A stretch of 64,000 bases of DNA from Lysobacteraceae bacterium (lineage in GTDB: Bacteria > Pseudomonadota > Gammaproteobacteria > Xanthomonadales > Xanthomonadaceae). The notes under the pieces were generated by a model that worked only from the letters and a program-made list of their open reading frames with translations, ran no database searches and had not been told where the DNA came from. A program made the translations under genes and the position numbers. Where the stretch lies: assembly GCA_026005075.1 (NCBI GenBank), contig BPKJ01000004.1:69501-133500 (forward strand), in the 5' to 3' direction. Shown here piece by piece: positions 11,701-22,869 of the stretch. Position 1 is the stretch's first letter; each line of letters opens with the position of its first letter.

Positions 11701-12443
11701 GTCGTGGGTGTCGTCCTTGGAGGTTCGGTGGGCGGGAAGACGGCCGGCTTGCTGCCCCAGCGCACCGCAAGCCCGTTGGCGTAGCGGAGGTCGGCACGCA
11801 GCAGCGGGACGCCCTCGGCATCGAGCAGGTGGGCCAGCACCGGCACCATGCGCTCGATGCGCGGCAGCGGATCGCCGCGGCCCGCCATCACCCGGGCGCC
11901 GTCGGCGAGCCGGAACATCCAGCTGCCGCGCGCGGACAGGCGGATTCCGACCAGCTCGAGGCCGTGGCGGGCGAACACCGGCGCGGCCTGCCGATGCACG
12001 CGGACGACCTCGGCCAGGTAGCGCTCGTCGGCATCCAGGCGGGGCAGCGGAGCATCCACGCCACCTGCCGGGAGCGGGAAGAGCCGGCCACGGGTGGAGA
12101 GCAGGCGGTCCTCGCCCCAGCGTGCATAGGGCTGGTGCTCGTGGACGATGATCTCCAGCAGGTTGGGCCAGACCTTGCGCACCTCGGCATCGGCCACCCA
12201 GTCCACCGCCAGCACCGCCCGCCGCACCGCCTCGAGATCCACGGCGAAGAAGCCACGTGCGGCCTGGGGCGCCACCGCGCGCCGCACCTGCTCGGCATCG
12301 ACCCGGCGGTACTCCGCATGCAGGCGCAGCTTCTCGATGGGCCAGCGGTCGGCGGCCAGCCAGCCGTTCAGCACCGCCACCACTGGCAGCAGCAGCAGGC
12401 CGAAGGCCAGCAGCCAGGCCCCCACCCGCAGCAGCGCGCTCAT
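11697..12443 (-). CDS. ftsQ: Cell division protein FtsQ
   Basis: A 248-residue bitopic membrane protein. One transmembrane helix (about residues 9-28, [20 protein letters not shown]) precedes the periplasmic POTRA domain ([22 protein letters not shown]) and the FtsQ beta domain. It scaffolds FtsL and FtsB in the divisome. The ATG at 12443 overlaps the ddl stop by 4 bp. The much longer open frame upstream of this ATG is a shadow of ddl. Confidence 0.95.
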   Translation of the reverse strand: MSALLRVGAWLLAFGLLLLPVVAVLNGWLAADRWPIEKLRLHAEYRRVDAEQVRRAVAPQAARGFFAVDLEAVRRAVLAVDWVADAEVRKVWPNLLEIIVHEHQPYARWGEDRLLSTRGRLFPLPAGGVDAPLPRLDADERYLAEVVRVHRQAAPVFARHGLELVGIRLSARGSWMFRLADGARVMAGRGDPLPRIERMVPVLAHLLDAEGVPLLRADLRYANGLAVRWGSKPAVFPPTEPPRTTPTT

Positions 12444-13381
12444 GCCGCCCCCTCCCCGGCCAAGGTCTGCGCGAGGATCCTCCAGCACAGCTCCGCGAAG
12501 CCGATGCCGACCTGGGCCGCCGCCTTCGGAACCAGCGAATGGCTGGTCATGCCGGGGGCGGTGTTGACCTCGAGCAGCCAGTTGCCCCCCTGCGCATCGC
12601 GCATCAGGTCGACCCGTCCCCAGCCGCTGCAGCCGAGCGCCCGGAAGGCCGCCAGCGCCAGCGCGCCCAGCGCCTGCTCGGCCTCGCCTTGCAGTCCCGG
12701 ACACAGGTAGCGCGTGTCCTCCGCCACGTACTTGGCGTGATAGTCGTAGTACTCGCCGGCAGGGACGATGCGGATGCTGGGCAGCGCGCGGTCGCCGAGA
12801 ATCGCGACCGTGTACTCCTCGCCGACGATGAGCCGCTCCATCAGCAGATCGCCCGCATGGCGGCGCGCCAGCGCGACGGCGGGTTCCAGATCCTCCTCGC
12901 GGAACACGCGCGAGATGCCGACCGACGAGCCTTCCAGCGCCGGCTTGACGATCACCGGGAAGCCAAGCTCCCGCGCCGCCTCGCGCACCTCCGCACCGGA
13001 GCCGATCCGGCGGTAGTCGGGGGTCGGAAGCCCAAGCGCCTGCCAGACCTGCTTGCTGCGGATCTTGTCCATCGCCAGCGCCGAGCCGAGCACGCCCGAG
13101 CCGGTGCAAGGCACGCCGTACGCTTCGAGCAGGCCCTGCACCACCCCGTCCTCGCCGCCGCCACGGCTGCCGTGGAGGACGTTGAAGACCCGATCGACGC
13201 GTCCGCCCCGGAGGGCCTCGATCAGCGCCGGAATGCCGTCCACGGGATGGGCGTCGATCCCGCGCGAGCGCAGGGCCTTCAGCACGTTGCGCCCGGACTC
13301 GAGCGAGACCTCGCGCTCGCTGCTGGTGCCGCCCAGCAGCACCGCGACCCGGCCGAAGTCGGCGGCGCTCGCTCTGCTCAT
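12440..13381 (-). CDS. ddl: D-alanine--D-alanine ligase
   Basis: A 313-residue ATP-grasp enzyme that joins two D-Ala for the peptidoglycan stem. Visible motifs are [19 protein letters not shown] at the N-terminus, [38 protein letters not shown] (ATP binding), and the metal site [20 protein letters not shown] near the C-terminus. It overlaps murC and ftsQ by 4 bp each, so it sits in a tightly coupled operon in the DdlB position of the dcw cluster. Confidence 0.97.
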   Translation of the reverse strand: MSRASAADFGRVAVLLGGTSSEREVSLESGRNVLKALRSRGIDAHPVDGIPALIEALRGGRVDRVFNVLHGSRGGGEDGVVQGLLEAYGVPCTGSGVLGSALAMDKIRSKQVWQALGLPTPDYRRIGSGAEVREAARELGFPVIVKPALEGSSVGISRVFREEDLEPAVALARRHAGDLLMERLIVGEEYTVAILGDRALPSIRIVPAGEYYDYHAKYVAEDTRYLCPGLQGEAEQALGALALAAFRALGCSGWGRVDLMRDAQGGNWLLEVNTAPGMTSHSLVPKAAAQVGIGFAELCWRILAQTLAGEGAA

Positions 13382-14808
13382 CGCGCCCCCCCCGTCAGCC
13401 CGGTCGCGGCGAGCTCGCGGGCATGGCGACCGATGTCCCCGGCGCCCAGCAGCAGAAGAAGATCCTGGTCGAGCAGGAGGTCGGGCAGCACTTCAGCCAG
13501 CTGCTCCGGCCCGCCGACCAGCACCGGCTCGATCCTGCCCCGGGAACGGATGGCCCGTGCCAGCGCCCTGGCGTCGGCGCCGGGCAGCGGGGCCTCGCCC
13601 GCCGGGTAGACCTCGGTCAGCACCAGCACGTCAACCTCGGAGAGGACGGCGGCGAACGCGTCGAGCAGGTCGCGGGTCCGCGTGTAGCGGTGGGGCTGGA
13701 AGGCCACCACCAGCCGCCGCCCCGGCCAGCCTTCGCGCGCGGCGCGGAACACCGCCTCCAGCTCGCGCGGATGGTGGCCGTAGTCGTCCACCAGCAAGGC
13801 CGAGCCGCCCGCGGGCAGGCTCAAGGCACCAAGCAGGTTGAAGCGCCGGCCGACGCCCTGGAATCCGGCCAGCGCACGCGCGATCACCTCCCCCGGCACG
13901 CCGAGCTGCCAGGCGATGGCGGCGGCGGCGAGCGCGTTCTGCACGTTGTGGCGTCCGGGAAGATTGAGCTCGATCTCGAGCGGATCGGTGTCGGGCAGGT
14001 GCAGCCGGAAGCGGGTCCGCGTCTGCTCCGGGCGGAGCTCGGTGGCGCGCACGTCGGCGTCGGTGCTCAGGCCGTAGGTGACCAGATGGCGGGGCATTTC
14101 CGCGGCCAGCGCCCGCACCTCGGGGTCGTCCACGCAGAGCACCGCAAGGCCGTAGAAGGGAAGCCGGTGCAGGAACTCCGAGAAGGCGGCGCGGATGCGC
14201 TGGAAATCCCCGCCGTAATGGTCGAGATGGTCGGCATCGATGTTGGTCACCACCGCCACCAGCGGGGTCAGGCGCAGGAAACTGCCATCGCTCTCGTCGG
14301 CCTCGGCGACCAGCCACTCGCCGCGGCCGAGCGCGGCGTTGCGACCGGCGGCCAGCAGCTGGCCGCCGATCACGTAGGTCGGATCCAGCCCGCCCTCGCT
14401 GAGCACGCTGGCGATCAGGCTCGTGGTCGTGGTCTTGCCATGGGTTCCGGCCACCGCGATGCCCCGACGGAAGCGCATCAGCTCGGCCAGCATCTCGGCG
14501 CGCGGGACGATCGGGATGCGCCGCTTGCGGGCCTCCTGCAGCTCCGGGTTGTCCGCGGAAATGGCGCTGGAGGCGACGACCACGTCGACCTCACGCACGT
14601 GCCCCGGATGGTGGCCGACATGCACCGTCGCACCGGCATCGCGCAGCCGCTGCAGCACCGGGCCATCGGCAAGGTCGGACCCCGACACCGCATAGCCCAG
14701 GGTGCACAGCACCTCGGCGATGCCGCTCATGCCGGCACCGCCGATGCCGACGAAGTGCACCCGGCGGAAGGCGCTGGCGATGTCGCCACCCTGCTGCAGG
14801 CGTCTCAT
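13378..14808 (-). CDS. murC: UDP-N-acetylmuramate--L-alanine ligase
   Basis: A 476-residue Mur ligase that adds L-Ala to UDP-MurNAc. The N-terminal Rossmann part contains [17 protein letters not shown], the ATP loop is [12 protein letters not shown] (about residue 120), and the C-terminal domain has [10 protein letters not shown]. The ATG at 14808 is placed by the usual MurC N-terminus (MRRLQQ...). A frameshift at the end of murG leaves no stop between the two genes, so raw gene callers will report a MurG-MurC fusion. The natural arrangement is probably a 4-bp overlap. Confidence 0.95.
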   Translation of the reverse strand: MRRLQQGGDIASAFRRVHFVGIGGAGMSGIAEVLCTLGYAVSGSDLADGPVLQRLRDAGATVHVGHHPGHVREVDVVVASSAISADNPELQEARKRRIPIVPRAEMLAELMRFRRGIAVAGTHGKTTTTSLIASVLSEGGLDPTYVIGGQLLAAGRNAALGRGEWLVAEADESDGSFLRLTPLVAVVTNIDADHLDHYGGDFQRIRAAFSEFLHRLPFYGLAVLCVDDPEVRALAAEMPRHLVTYGLSTDADVRATELRPEQTRTRFRLHLPDTDPLEIELNLPGRHNVQNALAAAAIAWQLGVPGEVIARALAGFQGVGRRFNLLGALSLPAGGSALLVDDYGHHPRELEAVFRAAREGWPGRRLVVAFQPHRYTRTRDLLDAFAAVLSEVDVLVLTEVYPAGEAPLPGADARALARAIRSRGRIEPVLVGGPEQLAEVLPDLLLDQDLLLLLGAGDIGRHARELAATGLTGGAR

Positions 14809-15876
14809 GTCCGTGCCTCCTCGAGACAGGCCCGGGCGACCGCCTCGGCGGCGTCGGGGCGCGCGAAGGGCCCGGGCCCGTGTGGCCATCTCCAGCAGAC
14901 GGCCGCGGTCGCCCAGGCGTGCCAGGGCCTCGCCCAGCCGTGCTGCCAGGTCGTCGGCCTCCGCAACGCACTCGGCGGCCCCGGCGCCGACCAGCAGGCC
15001 TGCGTTGGCGCTCTGGTGGTCGTCGACCGCGTGCGGATAGGGCACCAGCAGCGCGCCGAGGCCGGCGGCGGTGAGTTCGGCGATGGTCAGGGCACCGGCG
15101 CGGCAGATCACCAGATCGGCCCAGGCATACACCTCGGCCATGTCGTCGATGAAGGCGCGCACGTCCGCCACCCGGCCGGCCCGCGCGTAGGCCGCCCGCG
15201 TGGCCTCGAGGAAACGCCCGCCGCACTGGTGGCGCACCTCCCAGCGCGCGGGCACGGCCGCCAGCGCCTCCGGGACCGCACGGTTCAGGGCCGCGGCGCC
15301 CTGACTGCCTCCCAGCACCAGCAGCCGCAGCGGGCCGTTCCGCTCGGAAAAGCGCTGCTTCGGGACCGGCAGCGAGGCGATCTCCGCGCGCACCGGGTTG
15401 CCCGCCACCTGCACCCCAGGGCGGCGCGGGAAGGCATCCGGGAAGCCGCACAGGACGCGCCGCGCCAGCCGCGCGAGGATGCGGTTGGTGAGCCCGGGCA
15501 CGCGGTTCTGCTCGTGCACCAGCAGCGGCACGCCAAGGAGCCAGGCGGCAAGGCCGCCGGGACCCGCGGCATAGCCGCCCATGCTCAGCACGCAACGCGG
15601 CGCCAGGCGACGCAAGAGGGCGAGGGCGCCGAACAGGGCCCTGAGCAGCATCCACGGAGCTTCGAGTCGCGCGCGCAGTCCCTTGCCGCGGAGGCCGCGG
15701 ACCGGCAGGGCGTGCAGCACAAGGCCATGCCGCGGGACGATCTGCGCCTCCATGCCGCCCTCCGCGCCGAGCCATTGCACCGGCACTCCCTGTGTGCGCA
15801 GCACCTCGGCCACCGCCAGCCCCGGAAAGATGTGGCCGCCGGTGCCGCCGGCCATGATCAGGACCGGGGCGCTCAT
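14805..15876 (-). CDS. murG: Lipid II synthase MurG (GlcNAc transferase), frameshift near the 3' end
   Basis: The enzyme transfers GlcNAc to lipid I on the cytoplasmic face of the membrane. It begins [20 protein letters not shown] with the donor-binding G loop. Further motifs are [13 protein letters not shown] and the C-terminal [20 protein letters not shown]. After ARALR (about 14870-14860) the frame continues as Arg/Gly-rich nonsense straight into murC. Removing one base (CTTCGCGCG to CTTGCGCG) restores the family-like ending [19 protein letters not shown] and a stop that overlaps the murC ATG. The corrected length is 356 residues. The start overlaps the ftsW stop by 4 bp. The open frame upstream of 15876 is an ftsW shadow. 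Confidence 0.93.
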
Positions 15877-17174
15877 CCCGCGACCTCCCCAAGGCGCGGC
15901 TCGATCCGCACGCGCAACGGCCTGCCCTCGCGCGCGGCGCGGCGCAGCGGAACCGGCTCGAGGACGGGCACGGACTCGGCGGCCGGCGCCACTGCAACGG
16001 GCTCGGCACGGTGCAGGGCCGCCCGCCGTGCGCTGCGCTCCACCTCGTAGGCGATACGTTGCAGCAGACCGAGGCCGACGCAGGTCATCAGCACGCTGGA
16101 GCCTCCCGCGGAAATGAGCGGAAGGGTCAGGCCCTTGGTCGGCAGGACACCGAGGTTGACGCCGATCGAGACGCTCGCCTGCAGGGCCAGCCACGCACCG
16201 ATGCCGAACGCACAATGGCCGGCGAAACCGCGGCCCATCTCCACCGCGCGAAGACCGATGCGGAACGCACGTCCGGCAACCAGGGCGTAGAGGCCCATGA
16301 CCACGAGGATGCCGAGCAGCCCGGTCTCCTCGGCCAGCACCGCGAAGATGAAGTCGGTATGCGCCTCGGGCAGGTAGAACAGCTTCTGCACGCTGCTGCC
16401 GAGCCCGACGCCGCCGATCTCGCCACGGCCGATCGCGATCAGCGCCTGGGTCAGCTGGAAGCCGTCCTTGAACGGATCGGCCCAGGGGTCGAGGAAGGAG
16501 GTCAGGCGCCGCAGGCGGTAGGACTCGACCATTGCGGCGGTGGCGAGGAGCGGCACGGCGAGCAGGGCGAGCCCCACCAGGTGCACGATGCGCACCCCCC
16601 CCAGGAAGAGCATGGCGCCGGCGATACCAACCAGAAGCATCGCCGAGCCGAAGTCCGGCTGGAACATCAGCAAAACAACCAGGCCGCCGACCACGACGAC
16701 CGGCTTGAGCAGGCCGACCAGCTGCCGCTGCACCTGGTCCCGGTGCCGCGCCAGGTAGCTCGCCAGCCACACGATCAGCATCAGCTTGACCGCCTCCACC
16801 GCCTGGAAGCCGAACGGGCCGAGGTTGATCCAGCGCCTGGCGCCGTTCACCGTGCGGCCCAGACCGGGGAGAAACACCGCCATCAGCAGCAGGAAGGCGA
16901 GCAGCAGCAGGAGCAGGCCATGGCGCTCCAGATCGCGCAGTTCGATCCTCGTCACCGCGATGCCCAGCGCCACGCCGACACCGAGGTGGACGAGGTGGCG
17001 CACCAGATAGTGGAACTCGCCCACGCCCTGCCCCTCGGCCACCGCGAGTGAGCTCGAGCCGACCATCACCACGCCGATCGCGGCAAGGGCCAGGGTCGCG
17101 CCCAGCAGGAGGCCGTCGAAGCGCCCCTCGATCTCGTCCACCCGGGTGGCCTGACGGATGCGTTCGGCGTTCAT
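15873..17174 (-). CDS. ftsW: Septal peptidoglycan glycosyltransferase FtsW (SEDS family)
   Basis: A 433-residue polytopic membrane protein of the SEDS family with about ten predicted helices. It polymerises glycan strands together with FtsI. Conserved segments include [44 protein letters not shown] and [20 protein letters not shown]. The soluble N-terminus is about 20 residues long and the C-terminal tail is long and basic. The ATG at 17174 overlaps the mraY stop by one base (TGATG), which leaves no room for murD between them. Confidence 0.96.
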   Translation of the reverse strand: MNAERIRQATRVDEIEGRFDGLLLGATLALAAIGVVMVGSSSLAVAEGQGVGEFHYLVRHLVHLGVGVALGIAVTRIELRDLERHGLLLLLLAFLLLMAVFLPGLGRTVNGARRWINLGPFGFQAVEAVKLMLIVWLASYLARHRDQVQRQLVGLLKPVVVVGGLVVLLMFQPDFGSAMLLVGIAGAMLFLGGVRIVHLVGLALLAVPLLATAAMVESYRLRRLTSFLDPWADPFKDGFQLTQALIAIGRGEIGGVGLGSSVQKLFYLPEAHTDFIFAVLAEETGLLGILVVMGLYALVAGRAFRIGLRAVEMGRGFAGHCAFGIGAWLALQASVSIGVNLGVLPTKGLTLPLISAGGSSVLMTCVGLGLLQRIAYEVERSARRAALHRAEPVAVAPAAESVPVLEPVPLRRAAREGRPLRVRIEPRLGEVAG

Positions 17175-18256
17175 CAGCGCACCTTCAGGGTTGCAAGGCC
17201 GACCAGCACCAGCACCACGCTGATGATCCAGAAGCGCACGATGACCCGCGGCTCCGGCCAGCCCTTGAGCTCGAAGTGGTGATGGATGGGCGCCATGCGG
17301 AAGACGCGGCGACCGGTCAGCTTGAAGCTGGCGACCTGGATCATCACCGACAGGGTCTCGACCACGAAGATCCCGCCCATCACCACCAGCACCAGTTCCT
17401 GGCGGACGATCACCGCGATCGCACCGAGGGCCGCACCCAGCGCCAGCGCGCCGATGTCGCCCATGAACACCTGCGCCGGGTAGGTGTTGAACCAGAGAAA
17501 GCCGAGGCCGGCCCCGGCGATGGCGGCACAGACGATGGCCAGTTCGCCGGCACCGGGGATCGAGGGGATCTGCAGGTAGCCTGCGAACACCGCATGGCCG
17601 GACGCGTAGGCGAACACGCCAAGCCCGCCGGCCACCAGCACGCAAGGCATGATCGCCAGCCCGTCCAGCCCGTCGGTGAGGTTGACGGCGTTGGAGAAAC
17701 CGACGATCCAGAAATACGCCACCGGGATGAAGGCCAGCCCCAGCGGCAGCGCCACCTGCTTGAACAGGGGCAGGTAGAACTCGGTCGCCGCGGGCACGTC
17801 GGCGGTGACGTAGAGGACGATGGCCGCGGCAAGGCCGGACAGGGATTGCAGCAGGTACTTGTGCCGGGCGGAAAGACCCCGGGGGTCGCGGCGGACGACC
17901 TTGATCCAGTCGTCCAGCCAGCCGACGAGGCCGAAGGCGAGCAGGACCCCGAGCACGACCCACACGTAGCGGTTGCCGAGATCCGCCCAGAGCAGGGTCG
18001 ACAGCGACACCGCCAGCAGGATCAGTGCCCCGCCCATGGTCGGCGTGCCCGCCTTGGAGAAGTGGGAGGCCGGGCCGTCGCTGCGGATCGGCTGGCCGCC
18101 CTTGAGGCGGCGCAGGCGCTCGATCACCCGTGGTCCGAGCCAGAGCGAGAGCCCCAGCGCGGTCAGCGCCGAGAGGATGGCGCGGAAGGTGATGTAGCCG
18201 AACAGGGCGAACCCGGCATCGAGGCCGCGCAGCCAGTGGGCGAGCTCAAGCAGCAT
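17174..18256 (-). CDS. mraY: Phospho-N-acetylmuramoyl-pentapeptide transferase
   Basis: A 360-residue polytopic enzyme that makes lipid I from UDP-MurNAc-pentapeptide and undecaprenyl phosphate. Family motifs are [10 protein letters not shown] near the N-terminus, the catalytic [29 protein letters not shown], and the C-terminal [14 protein letters not shown] triple-His loop. The start [11 protein letters not shown] at 18256 matches the family, and upstream in-frame codons belong to murF. It overlaps the end of murF by 11 bp. Confidence 0.97.
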   Translation of the reverse strand: MLLELAHWLRGLDAGFALFGYITFRAILSALTALGLSLWLGPRVIERLRRLKGGQPIRSDGPASHFSKAGTPTMGGALILLAVSLSTLLWADLGNRYVWVVLGVLLAFGLVGWLDDWIKVVRRDPRGLSARHKYLLQSLSGLAAAIVLYVTADVPAATEFYLPLFKQVALPLGLAFIPVAYFWIVGFSNAVNLTDGLDGLAIMPCVLVAGGLGVFAYASGHAVFAGYLQIPSIPGAGELAIVCAAIAGAGLGFLWFNTYPAQVFMGDIGALALGAALGAIAVIVRQELVLVVMGGIFVVETLSVMIQVASFKLTGRRVFRMAPIHHHFELKGWPEPRVIVRFWIISVVLVLVGLATLKVR

Positions 18257-19622
18257 GGCCGTTCCCCCGAGGCTCGGCGAGCGCCGCCACGACCCGCTCC
18301 ATGCGCGCACCCCGCGAGCCCTTGACCAGCACGCTCCGGAAGCCGCCCATGCCGGCGCGCAGGGCGGCGAGCAGGGCGTCCTGGGTCGCGAAGTGGCGGG
18401 CTTCCGGCCCGAAGCCCTCGGCCGCCGCCAGGGCCAGCTCGCCGCAGCAGAACAGCGCCTCGATCCCCGCCTGCCGCGCCTGCCGACCCACCTCGAAGTG
18501 CATCCTTCGCGCCTGCGGGCCGAGCTCCAGCATGTCGCCCAGCACCAGCAGGCGCGGCGACGGCTGCGCGGCGAGCAGGGCGATCGCCGCCGCCAGCGAG
18601 CCGGGGTTGGCGTTGTAGCTGTCGTCGATCAGCATGCCGCCCTCGGCGAGCGGGATCCGGCGCGCCCTGCCCTCGACCTCGGGCGCGGCCGCGAGCCCGG
18701 CCGCGATGGCCTCCAGCGGCACCCCGACCGCATGCGCCATGGCGGCGGCGGCGAGCGCGTTCATCAGGTTGTGGCGGCCGGCCCGCGCCATGCGCAGCGG
18801 CGCCCGCCGCGTCCCGATGCGCAGCACGGCCTCGATGCCGTCGGGCAGGAGGCACACCTCCTCGGCCGCGACCTCGGCCGGCATCGCAAGCCCGAAGCGA
18901 AGCCGCTGCACGTCGCCACGCAGGCGATCCTCGAACCAGGTGCAGAAGGGGTCGTCGGCATTGAGCACGGCCACGCCGCCCGCAGGCAGGGCGGCGTAGA
19001 TCTCGCCCTTGGTCCTCGCCACCCCAAGCAGGGAGCCGAGCCGTTCGAGGTGGGCGGGCCCGACGTTGTTGACCAGCGCCACCTCCGGGCGGGCGATGGC
19101 GGCAAGGTGGGCGATGTCGCCCGGCTGGCCCGCGCCGAGCTCGAAGACCGCGTAGTCCGCGTCTTCCGGCTGCTCGATCACCGTCAGCGGCATGCCAAGC
19201 TCGTTGTTGCGGTTGCCTGGCGTGGCGTAGGTCCTCCCCACCCGTTCCAGCACCGCAGCCAGCAGGGTCTTGACCGTGGTCTTGCCGTTGCTGCCGGTCA
19301 GCGCCAGCACGCGGGTGGTACGCCGGGCACGCAGCGCGGCCGCCATGGCGGCCAGGGCTTGGAGCGCGTCGCCGACCACGAGCTGGGGCAGGCGCAGGTC
19401 CGGGACCCGATGCCCGACCAGGGCCGCAGCCGCCCCCTTGCGTTCCACCTCGGCGAGAAAATCGTGCCCGTCCGCACGCGCGCCGCGCAGGGCGACGAAC
19501 AGGTCGCCGGGACCGGCCTTGCGCGAGTCCGTCACCACGCGCCCGATCTCGACGCGCGCCGCCGCGGCCGGGGCCTCGGCGCCGATCCAGGCAGCGAGCT
19601 CGGCGAGTGCAATCGGCCTCAT
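18246..19622 (-). CDS. murF: UDP-MurNAc-tripeptide--D-Ala-D-Ala ligase
   Basis: A 458-residue Mur ligase that completes the pentapeptide. The ATP loop is [19 protein letters not shown] (about residue 110). The motifs [16 protein letters not shown] and [10 protein letters not shown] (C-terminal domain) are typical of MurF. The ATG overlaps the murE stop by 4 bp. Confidence 0.96.
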   Translation of the reverse strand: MRPIALAELAAWIGAEAPAAAARVEIGRVVTDSRKAGPGDLFVALRGARADGHDFLAEVERKGAAAALVGHRVPDLRLPQLVVGDALQALAAMAAALRARRTTRVLALTGSNGKTTVKTLLAAVLERVGRTYATPGNRNNELGMPLTVIEQPEDADYAVFELGAGQPGDIAHLAAIARPEVALVNNVGPAHLERLGSLLGVARTKGEIYAALPAGGVAVLNADDPFCTWFEDRLRGDVQRLRFGLAMPAEVAAEEVCLLPDGIEAVLRIGTRRAPLRMARAGRHNLMNALAAAAMAHAVGVPLEAIAAGLAAAPEVEGRARRIPLAEGGMLIDDSYNANPGSLAAAIALLAAQPSPRLLVLGDMLELGPQARRMHFEVGRQARQAGIEALFCCGELALAAAEGFGPEARHFATQDALLAALRAGMGGFRSVLVKGSRGARMERVVAALAEPRGNGHAA

Positions 19623-21106
19623 GCTGCCCTCCCCGCCAGCCAGGCCGCGGCCACCGCGGCATCGTCGAACGGCCGCCGCCCCTCGCGGCTCTCCTGCCAG
19701 GTCTCATGGCCCTTGCCGGCGATCAGCACGGCATCGCCAGCAGCGGCAGCGGACAGTGCCGTGGCGATCGCCTCGCCCCGGTCCCGCACCACCTGCGCCC
19801 GCGCAGGCTCGGCCATGCCGGCCAGGATCGCCGCAACGATGTCCGCGCCGTCCTCGCTGCGCGGGTTGTCGTCGGTGACCACCACGCGGTCGGCCAGACG
19901 CTCGGCCACCGCCCCCATCAGCGGCCGCTTGCCGGCATCGCGCTCGCCGCCGCAACCGAAGACGCAGTGCACCTTGCCGGTGACATGCGCGCGCACCGCG
20001 AGCAGCGCCTGCTCGAGGGCATCGGGCGTGTGCGCGTAGTCGACCACCACCAGGGGCTGGTCGGGTCCGCCCGGAATGCACTGCATGCGCCCCCGTACCG
20101 GTGGCAGCGTGTTGAGCAGGCTGGCCGTCCGCGCCAGCGGCAGCCCGAGCGCCCGCAGGCAACCGGCCACGACCAGCAGGTTGAGCGCATTGAACCGACC
20201 CAGCAGCCGCGCGCGCACCGCGACCTGCTCGCCGCCCTCACGGAGCGTGAAGCCCAGTCCGTCCCGCGCGCAGCACAGGTCGCCAAGCTCGAGGCGCGCC
20301 CGGCTTCCCGCCTCGCCGACGCGGATGCATTCGACCTCCGGGCGCAGGCGTTCGGCAAGGCCGCGCCCGAAGGCGTCGCCGACATGGATCACCGCCGCCT
20401 CGAGACCCGGCCAGTGGAACAGACGCTCCTTGGTCGCGCCGTAGGCCTCCATGCTGCCGTGGTAGTCGAGGTGGTCGCGCGAGAGGTTGGTGAAGGCGGC
20501 CACCGTGAAGCGCAGGCCCTGCACCCGGCCCTGATCGAGGGCATGCGAGGACACTTCCATGGCCACGCTGCGGGCGCCGCGCTGGCGCAGCCGGGCCAGC
20601 GTGCGATGCAGGCTGAACACGTCGGGGGTGGTCCGCTCGCCCGGCTCGCTCCAGTCGCCGAGGCCGACGCCGAGGGTGCCGACATGGCCGCAGGGCCCGA
20701 GCCCCGCATCGCTCGACAGCGCGGCGGCCAGCAGCTGCACGCAGGAGGTCTTGCCGTTGGTGCCGGTCACGCCGATCAGGCGCAGGCCGGCGGCGGCCTC
20801 GCCATAGCGTCGCCTCGCCAGCTCGCCGGCGAGGCTGCGCAGCCCTGGCACCGGCACCACGCCTTCCTGTTCCACCGGAGCGACGAGCCCTTCGGGATCG
20901 AGCAGGACCAGCGCCGCACCGGCCGCACGCGCTGCGGCGGCATGGTCGGCTCCGTGGGCCCGGCTTCCCGGCAGCGCGACGAACACGTCGCCCTGACGCA
21001 CCGCACGGCTGTCGAGGTGCAGGTCGCCCGCCGGCAGTGCGGCGAGCGATGGCGGCAGGGTCGCGATGCCCGCCAGCAGGCTGCCAAGGCTCGGCGCGGC
21101 CGTCAT
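19619..21106 (-). CDS. murE: UDP-MurNAc-L-Ala-D-Glu--diaminopimelate ligase
   Basis: A 495-residue Mur ligase. The ATP loop is GVTGTNGKTSCVQLL (about residue 110), the Lys expected to be carbamylated lies in EAYGATKERLFHW, and VVDYAHTPDALE is present. The motif TDDNPRSED contains DNPR, which in this family selects meso-diaminopimelate rather than lysine. The start MTAAPSLGSLL at 21106 overlaps the ftsI stop by 4 bp; upstream open sequence is a shadow. Confidence 0.96.
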   Translation of the reverse strand: MTAAPSLGSLLAGIATLPPSLAALPAGDLHLDSRAVRQGDVFVALPGSRAHGADHAAAARAAGAALVLLDPEGLVAPVEQEGVVPVPGLRSLAGELARRRYGEAAAGLRLIGVTGTNGKTSCVQLLAAALSSDAGLGPCGHVGTLGVGLGDWSEPGERTTPDVFSLHRTLARLRQRGARSVAMEVSSHALDQGRVQGLRFTVAAFTNLSRDHLDYHGSMEAYGATKERLFHWPGLEAAVIHVGDAFGRGLAERLRPEVECIRVGEAGSRARLELGDLCCARDGLGFTLREGGEQVAVRARLLGRFNALNLLVVAGCLRALGLPLARTASLLNTLPPVRGRMQCIPGGPDQPLVVVDYAHTPDALEQALLAVRAHVTGKVHCVFGCGGERDAGKRPLMGAVAERLADRVVVTDDNPRSEDGADIVAAILAGMAEPARAQVVRDRGEAIATALSAAAAGDAVLIAGKGHETWQESREGRRPFDDAAVAAAWLAGRAA

Positions 21107-22869
21107 CGCGCGACCTCCCGCTGTGCCGCCTCGTCGATCAGCGCCTCGGCGCTCTGCTCGGCCTGGGCGGTGCCGCGCCGCACCGGGGACGCCGCCAGCC
21201 AGGCCTGGACGTCGTCCGGGGGCACGTCGAGCACGCGCAGCGCGGCCTCCATGACCCGCCCGAACACCGGTGCGGCGACGAGGCCGCCGTAGTAGGCCTC
21301 GCCCTGCGGGTCGTTGATCACGACCACCATGGCGAGTCGCGGCGCGCTGGCGGGAACCAGTCCGGCGAACAGGCTGATGTAGCGCTTCTGGTAGCCGCCG
21401 GCCACCGCACGCCGCGAGGTGCCGGTCTTGCCCGCCACGCGGAACCCGGGCACCACCGCGGCGCGGGCCGAGCCTTCCGGCCCGGTGACCGTTTCCAGCA
21501 TGCGCAGGACGCTGGCCGCCAGGTCCGGGTCGATCACGGTCTGCCGCTGCGGGGGTGCGCCGGCGAGGAAGCTCGGCGTGGTCAGCACGCCGCCGTTGCC
21601 GATCGCCGCATAGGCCTGGGCGAGCTGCAAGGCGGTCACCGAGAGCCCGTAGCCGAAGCCGATCGTCGCCCGCTCCAGCGTGCCCCATGCGGTGGGTGCG
21701 CTCAGCACGCCGGCTGCCTCGCCGGGAAAGCCGCTCCCGGTGGGCCGGCCGAAACCAAAGCGGCGCAGCACGTCATGGTGGTGCACGGCGGGCATGTCCA
21801 GGGCGAGCTGGGCGGCCACCACGTTGGAGGACTTGGTCAGCATCCGGGTCAGGCTGAGCGTTCCGAAGTCGCGCACGTCGGAGACCCGGTGGCCGGCGAC
21901 CATCATGAAGCCGGGGCTGGTGTGGAACACCGAATCGGGGGTGTAGCGCCCGGTTTCCAGGGCAGCGACGGCGGTGAAGGTCTTCATCACCGAACCGGGC
22001 TCGAAGACGTCGGTAACCGCACGGTTGCGCTGGCTGGAGGGGTCCATGTCCTCCCGTGCGTTGGGGTTGTAGGACGGCTGGTTCACCATGGCCAGGATCT
22101 CGCCGCTGCGCACGTCGAGGATGACCACCGAGCCGCTGGCCGCAGCGTGCTCGAGCAGGGCACGCTTGAGCTCGCGGTAGGCGAGGTACTGGACACGGCG
22201 GTCGAGCGACACGCGCAGGTCGCGCCCCGGTCGCGGGGCGCGGATCAGGTCGACGTTCTCGACGATGCGTCCGCGCCGGTCGCGGATCACGCGCTTGGCC
22301 CCGGGCACCCCGCTCAGCCACTCGTCGAAGGCCAGCTCCAGCCCCTCCTGGCCACGGTCGTCGATGTTGGTGAACCCGAGCACGTGCGCCATCACCTCGC
22401 CTTGCGGGTAGAAGCGCCGGAACTCCCTCTGGCTGTAGACCCCCGGAAAGCCGCGCTCGAGCACCGCGGCCGCCGCTTCCGGGCTCAGGTGCCGGCGCAG
22501 GTAGACGAACTCGCGGTCGGCGCGCTGGGCCAGCCGTGCCTCGAGCAGGCCCGGCTCGATGTCGAGGACGGCCGACAGCTCGGCCAGCCGCTCGGGGTGG
22601 GGCAGCAGCTCGCGCGGATTGGCCCACAGCGACTCCACCGGCGAGGACACCGCCAGCGGCTCGCCGTTGCGGTCGATGATCATCCCGCGCGAGGTCGGGA
22701 TCGGCAGCTCGCGCAGGTAGCGGGCATCCCCCTGGCGCTGGTAGAACTCGCGATCGACCCACTGCAGGTTGACCGCGCGCGCCACCAGGACCACCGCGAC
22801 GAGGCCGAGCACGCCGACGACGACCTGCAGTCGCAGGCGGGTATTGGGCAAGGCCGGACGCGGGCTCAT
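21103..22869 (-). CDS. ftsI: Septal transpeptidase FtsI (PBP3)
   Basis: A 588-residue class B penicillin-binding protein. An N-terminal transmembrane helix (about residues 13-33) is followed by the non-catalytic domain and the transpeptidase domain. The active-site motifs are FEPGSVMKTFT (SxxK), KSSNVVAAQ (SxN) and VAGKTGTSRR (KTG). It crosslinks septal peptidoglycan in partnership with FtsW. The ATG at 22869 ([11 protein letters not shown]) overlaps ftsL by 4 bp. Confidence 0.97.
   Translation of the reverse strand: MSPRPALPNTRLRLQVVVGVLGLVAVVLVARAVNLQWVDREFYQRQGDARYLRELPIPTSRGMIIDRNGEPLAVSSPVESLWANPRELLPHPERLAELSAVLDIEPGLLEARLAQRADREFVYLRRHLSPEAAAAVLERGFPGVYSQREFRRFYPQGEVMAHVLGFTNIDDRGQEGLELAFDEWLSGVPGAKRVIRDRRGRIVENVDLIRAPRPGRDLRVSLDRRVQYLAYRELKRALLEHAAASGSVVILDVRSGEILAMVNQPSYNPNAREDMDPSSQRNRAVTDVFEPGSVMKTFTAVAALETGRYTPDSVFHTSPGFMMVAGHRVSDVRDFGTLSLTRMLTKSSNVVAAQLALDMPAVHHHDVLRRFGFGRPTGSGFPGEAAGVLSAPTAWGTLERATIGFGYGLSVTALQLAQAYAAIGNGGVLTTPSFLAGAPPQRQTVIDPDLAASVLRMLETVTGPEGSARAAVVPGFRVAGKTGTSRRAVAGGYQKRYISLFAGLVPASAPRLAMVVVINDPQGEAYYGGLVAAPVFGRVMEAALRVLDVPPDDVQAWLAASPVRRGTAQAEQSAEALIDEAAQREVAR

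Noticed and set aside
13423..16050. An 875-codon plus-strand open frame
   Set aside because: Antisense to murC and murG, with no family similarity or start context.
15877..16770. N-terminal extension that would fuse MurG to a further 298 residues
   Set aside because: The extension overlaps ftsW in another frame; MurG begins at the ATG at 15876 with its usual N-terminus.
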